Positions 51,817 to 52,857 of a stretch of DNA of 52,857 nucleotides are shown here, one piece after another. The stretch comes from Lachnospiraceae bacterium (lineage in GTDB: Bacteria > Bacillota > Clostridia > Lachnospirales > Lachnospiraceae): positions 1-52,857 of the forward strand of contig CAJTCL010000019.1 in assembly GCA_910575005.1 (NCBI GenBank), read 5' to 3'. Numbering within the stretch: the first letter of the stretch is position 1; each line of letters begins with the position of its first letter. Position numbers and translations under genes: made by a program. The notes under the pieces were generated by a model. That model did not search any database and was not told the DNA's origin. It saw only the letters and a list, made by a program, of their open reading frames with translations.

Positions 51817-52857
51817 ATGTTTTTTGTTGGCATTGACATTGGTAAAAATAATCATGTTGCTTCTATGATGGACGATACCGGAAAAGTAGTATTCAAAGCT
51901 TTTTCCTTCCCCAACACTTCGGATGGAGGAAATGCCTTGTTTCTCAAACTCGCTTCTTATTCTTTAAATCCCATCGATTTTGAAATCGGTATGGAAGCTA
52001 CTGGCCACTACTGGCTTTCTGTTTACTCCTTCCTCTTTGAGAAAAGTTTCCTTCTCCATGTTATTAATCCGATCCAGACCGACGGATGGCGCAGGGGAAC
52101 AGAAATCCGCAGACGAAAAAACGATATCATTGATTCCCTCCTGATTGCTGACCTGATCCGGTATGGACAGTTCATGGAAACCAGGCTTGCAGACGAAGAT
52201 TTGTTTTCCCTGCGTACCTTGACCCGCTTTCGCACTTATCTTGTGGAATCCATCAGTGATTTAAAACGGAAAGTTGTCTGTGTGCTGGATCAGGTTTTCC
52301 CAGAATACCAGTCCATCTTTTCCGACATTTTCGGCAAAACCTCAAAAGAAATCCTCCTCCAGTTTTCTTCGCCGATTGATTTTGAATCGGTTTCATCTGA
52401 AACTCTGGCTCAACTGCTGGCTCAGCTCAGCAGACAGAAAGTCGGCGCTGCGAAAGCGGAACAGTTAAAGGCTGCCGCATCCTCTTCTTTTGGCATTACC
52501 TTTGCCAAAAACAGCTTCACATTCCAGCTCAAAACACTGATTGAGCAAATTTCTTTTATCGAAAAGCAGGTAAAAGAAACAGAAACGGAAATTTCCGGCA
52601 TCATGGGAAAACTGGAATCCCCCATTACCACCATTACTGGAATTGGCAGTGTCACAGGAGCGGCCATCCTAAGCGAGATTGGCGACATCTCCAAATTTGA
52701 CAGCCCCAGAAAACTGGTGGCTTTTGCCGGTTTGGATGCTACTGTCACTCAATCCGGTGAATTTGAAGCAGCCCACAATGTAATGAGCAAACGTGGATCA
52801 CCTTATCTGCGGAAAGCCATTTTTCAGTCCGCCCTGATTGCTTCCTTTAAAGACCCC
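51817..52857 (+). CDS. IS110-family transposase (3' end outside window)
   Basis: The 347 visible residues begin MFFVGIDIGKNNHVASMMDD. The RuvC-like DEDD catalytic residues are present: D7, E60 (GMEATGHYW), D103 and D106 (KNDIIDSLLIADL). The C-terminal Transposase_20 part starts ITTITGIGSVTGAAILSEIG and contains KLVAFAGLD; the family's catalytic Ser is probably in SKRGSPYLRKA near the window end. GAGGTG precedes the ATG. It inserted just beyond the excisionase, so it lies near or inside the mobile element. Confidence 0.92.
   Translation, partial: MFFVGIDIGKNNHVASMMDDTGKVVFKAFSFPNTSDGGNALFLKLASYSLNPIDFEIGMEATGHYWLSVYSFLFEKSFLLHVINPIQTDGWRRGTEIRRRKNDIIDSLLIADLIRYGQFMETRLADEDLFSLRTLTRFRTYLVESISDLKRKVVCVLDQVFPEYQSIFSDIFGKTSKEILLQFSSPIDFESVSSETLAQLLAQLSRQKVGAAKAEQLKAAASSSFGITFAKNSFTFQLKTLIEQISFIEKQVKETETEISGIMGKLESPITTITGIGSVTGAAILSEIGDISKFDSPRKLVAFAGLDATVTQSGEFEAAHNVMSKRGSPYLRKAIFQSALIASFKDP

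Overview
The window looks like chromosomal DNA from an anaerobic, low-GC Firmicute, most likely a gut Lachnospiraceae/Clostridia relative. Strong AGGAGG ribosome sites, Tn1549/Tn916-type conjugative-element genes, BceRS/BceAB-like and AgrC/AgrA-like signalling pairs and many aldo/keto reductases and flavodoxins point that way; the genus cannot be fixed from the sequence. No rRNA, tRNA or CRISPR array was seen.

Left part (1-24 kb, accessory). An IS4-type transposase tail is followed by a complete type I restriction-modification operon (hsdR, hsdS, hsdM and a separate half-size S subunit). Next come a small regulator, transposase debris, a histidine kinase/response regulator with an ABC exporter of the antimicrobial-peptide type, and a long stretch of decayed small genes. 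An operon of seven small genes (16.2-18.9 kb: zinc ribbons, a Cys-rich protein, a frameshifted GIY-YIG protein, a DUF697-like membrane protein and an unknown partner) is largely uncharacterised. A frameshifted tnpV, an AgrA/AgrC-like pair without agrB or agrD, a Tn1549-type sigma-like gene and a hairpin-rich mobilisation (oriT-like) region follow. The conjugative-element DNA stops near 23.9 kb inside the 3' end of a secreted flavodoxin gene, making a chimeric reading frame.

Central redox island (23.9-38.8 kb). Two leftward operons share an almost identical promoter, TTGATA-N17-TATAAT, each with an ATAC-N7-GTAT LysR-type box exactly 23 bp upstream of the -35. A LysR gene sits divergently at 37.85 kb. 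Operon A (37.7 to 31.7 kb) encodes a cysteine-depleted HgdB-like protein, a membrane NapH-like polyferredoxin, a cysteine-rich HgdB/YjiM-like (double-cubane type) protein, its BadF/YjiL-type ATPase activator and a CcdA-like membrane thiol/electron carrier. Operon B (31.6 to 23.9 kb) encodes a small helical protein, hydrolase, aldo/keto reductase, a deleted Gfo/Idh oxidoreductase, an acetyltransferase, a lipoprotein aldo/keto reductase, an FMN reductase and two exported flavodoxins. My reading is a LysR-controlled low-potential electron system with both membrane and extracytoplasmic parts. Five copies of a ~50-bp double-hairpin repeat lie in Operon A, four of them partly or wholly inside coding sequence and in frame.

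Right part (38.8-52.9 kb). Decayed conjugative-element proteins (DUF3849/DUF4316-like, RepA_N, SNF2-type helicase, DUF6075-like) alternate with intact cargo: a membrane-anchored hydrolase with a divergent TetR gene, and a MATE exporter plus aldo/keto reductase with a divergent TetR gene. An apparently intact integrase/ribbon-helix-helix/excisionase module has repeated candidate integrase arm sites beside it. The window ends in an IS110-family transposase with a structured leader that is a good bridge-RNA candidate. Several genes here carry single frameshifts or stops, so either real decay or assembly errors must be considered.
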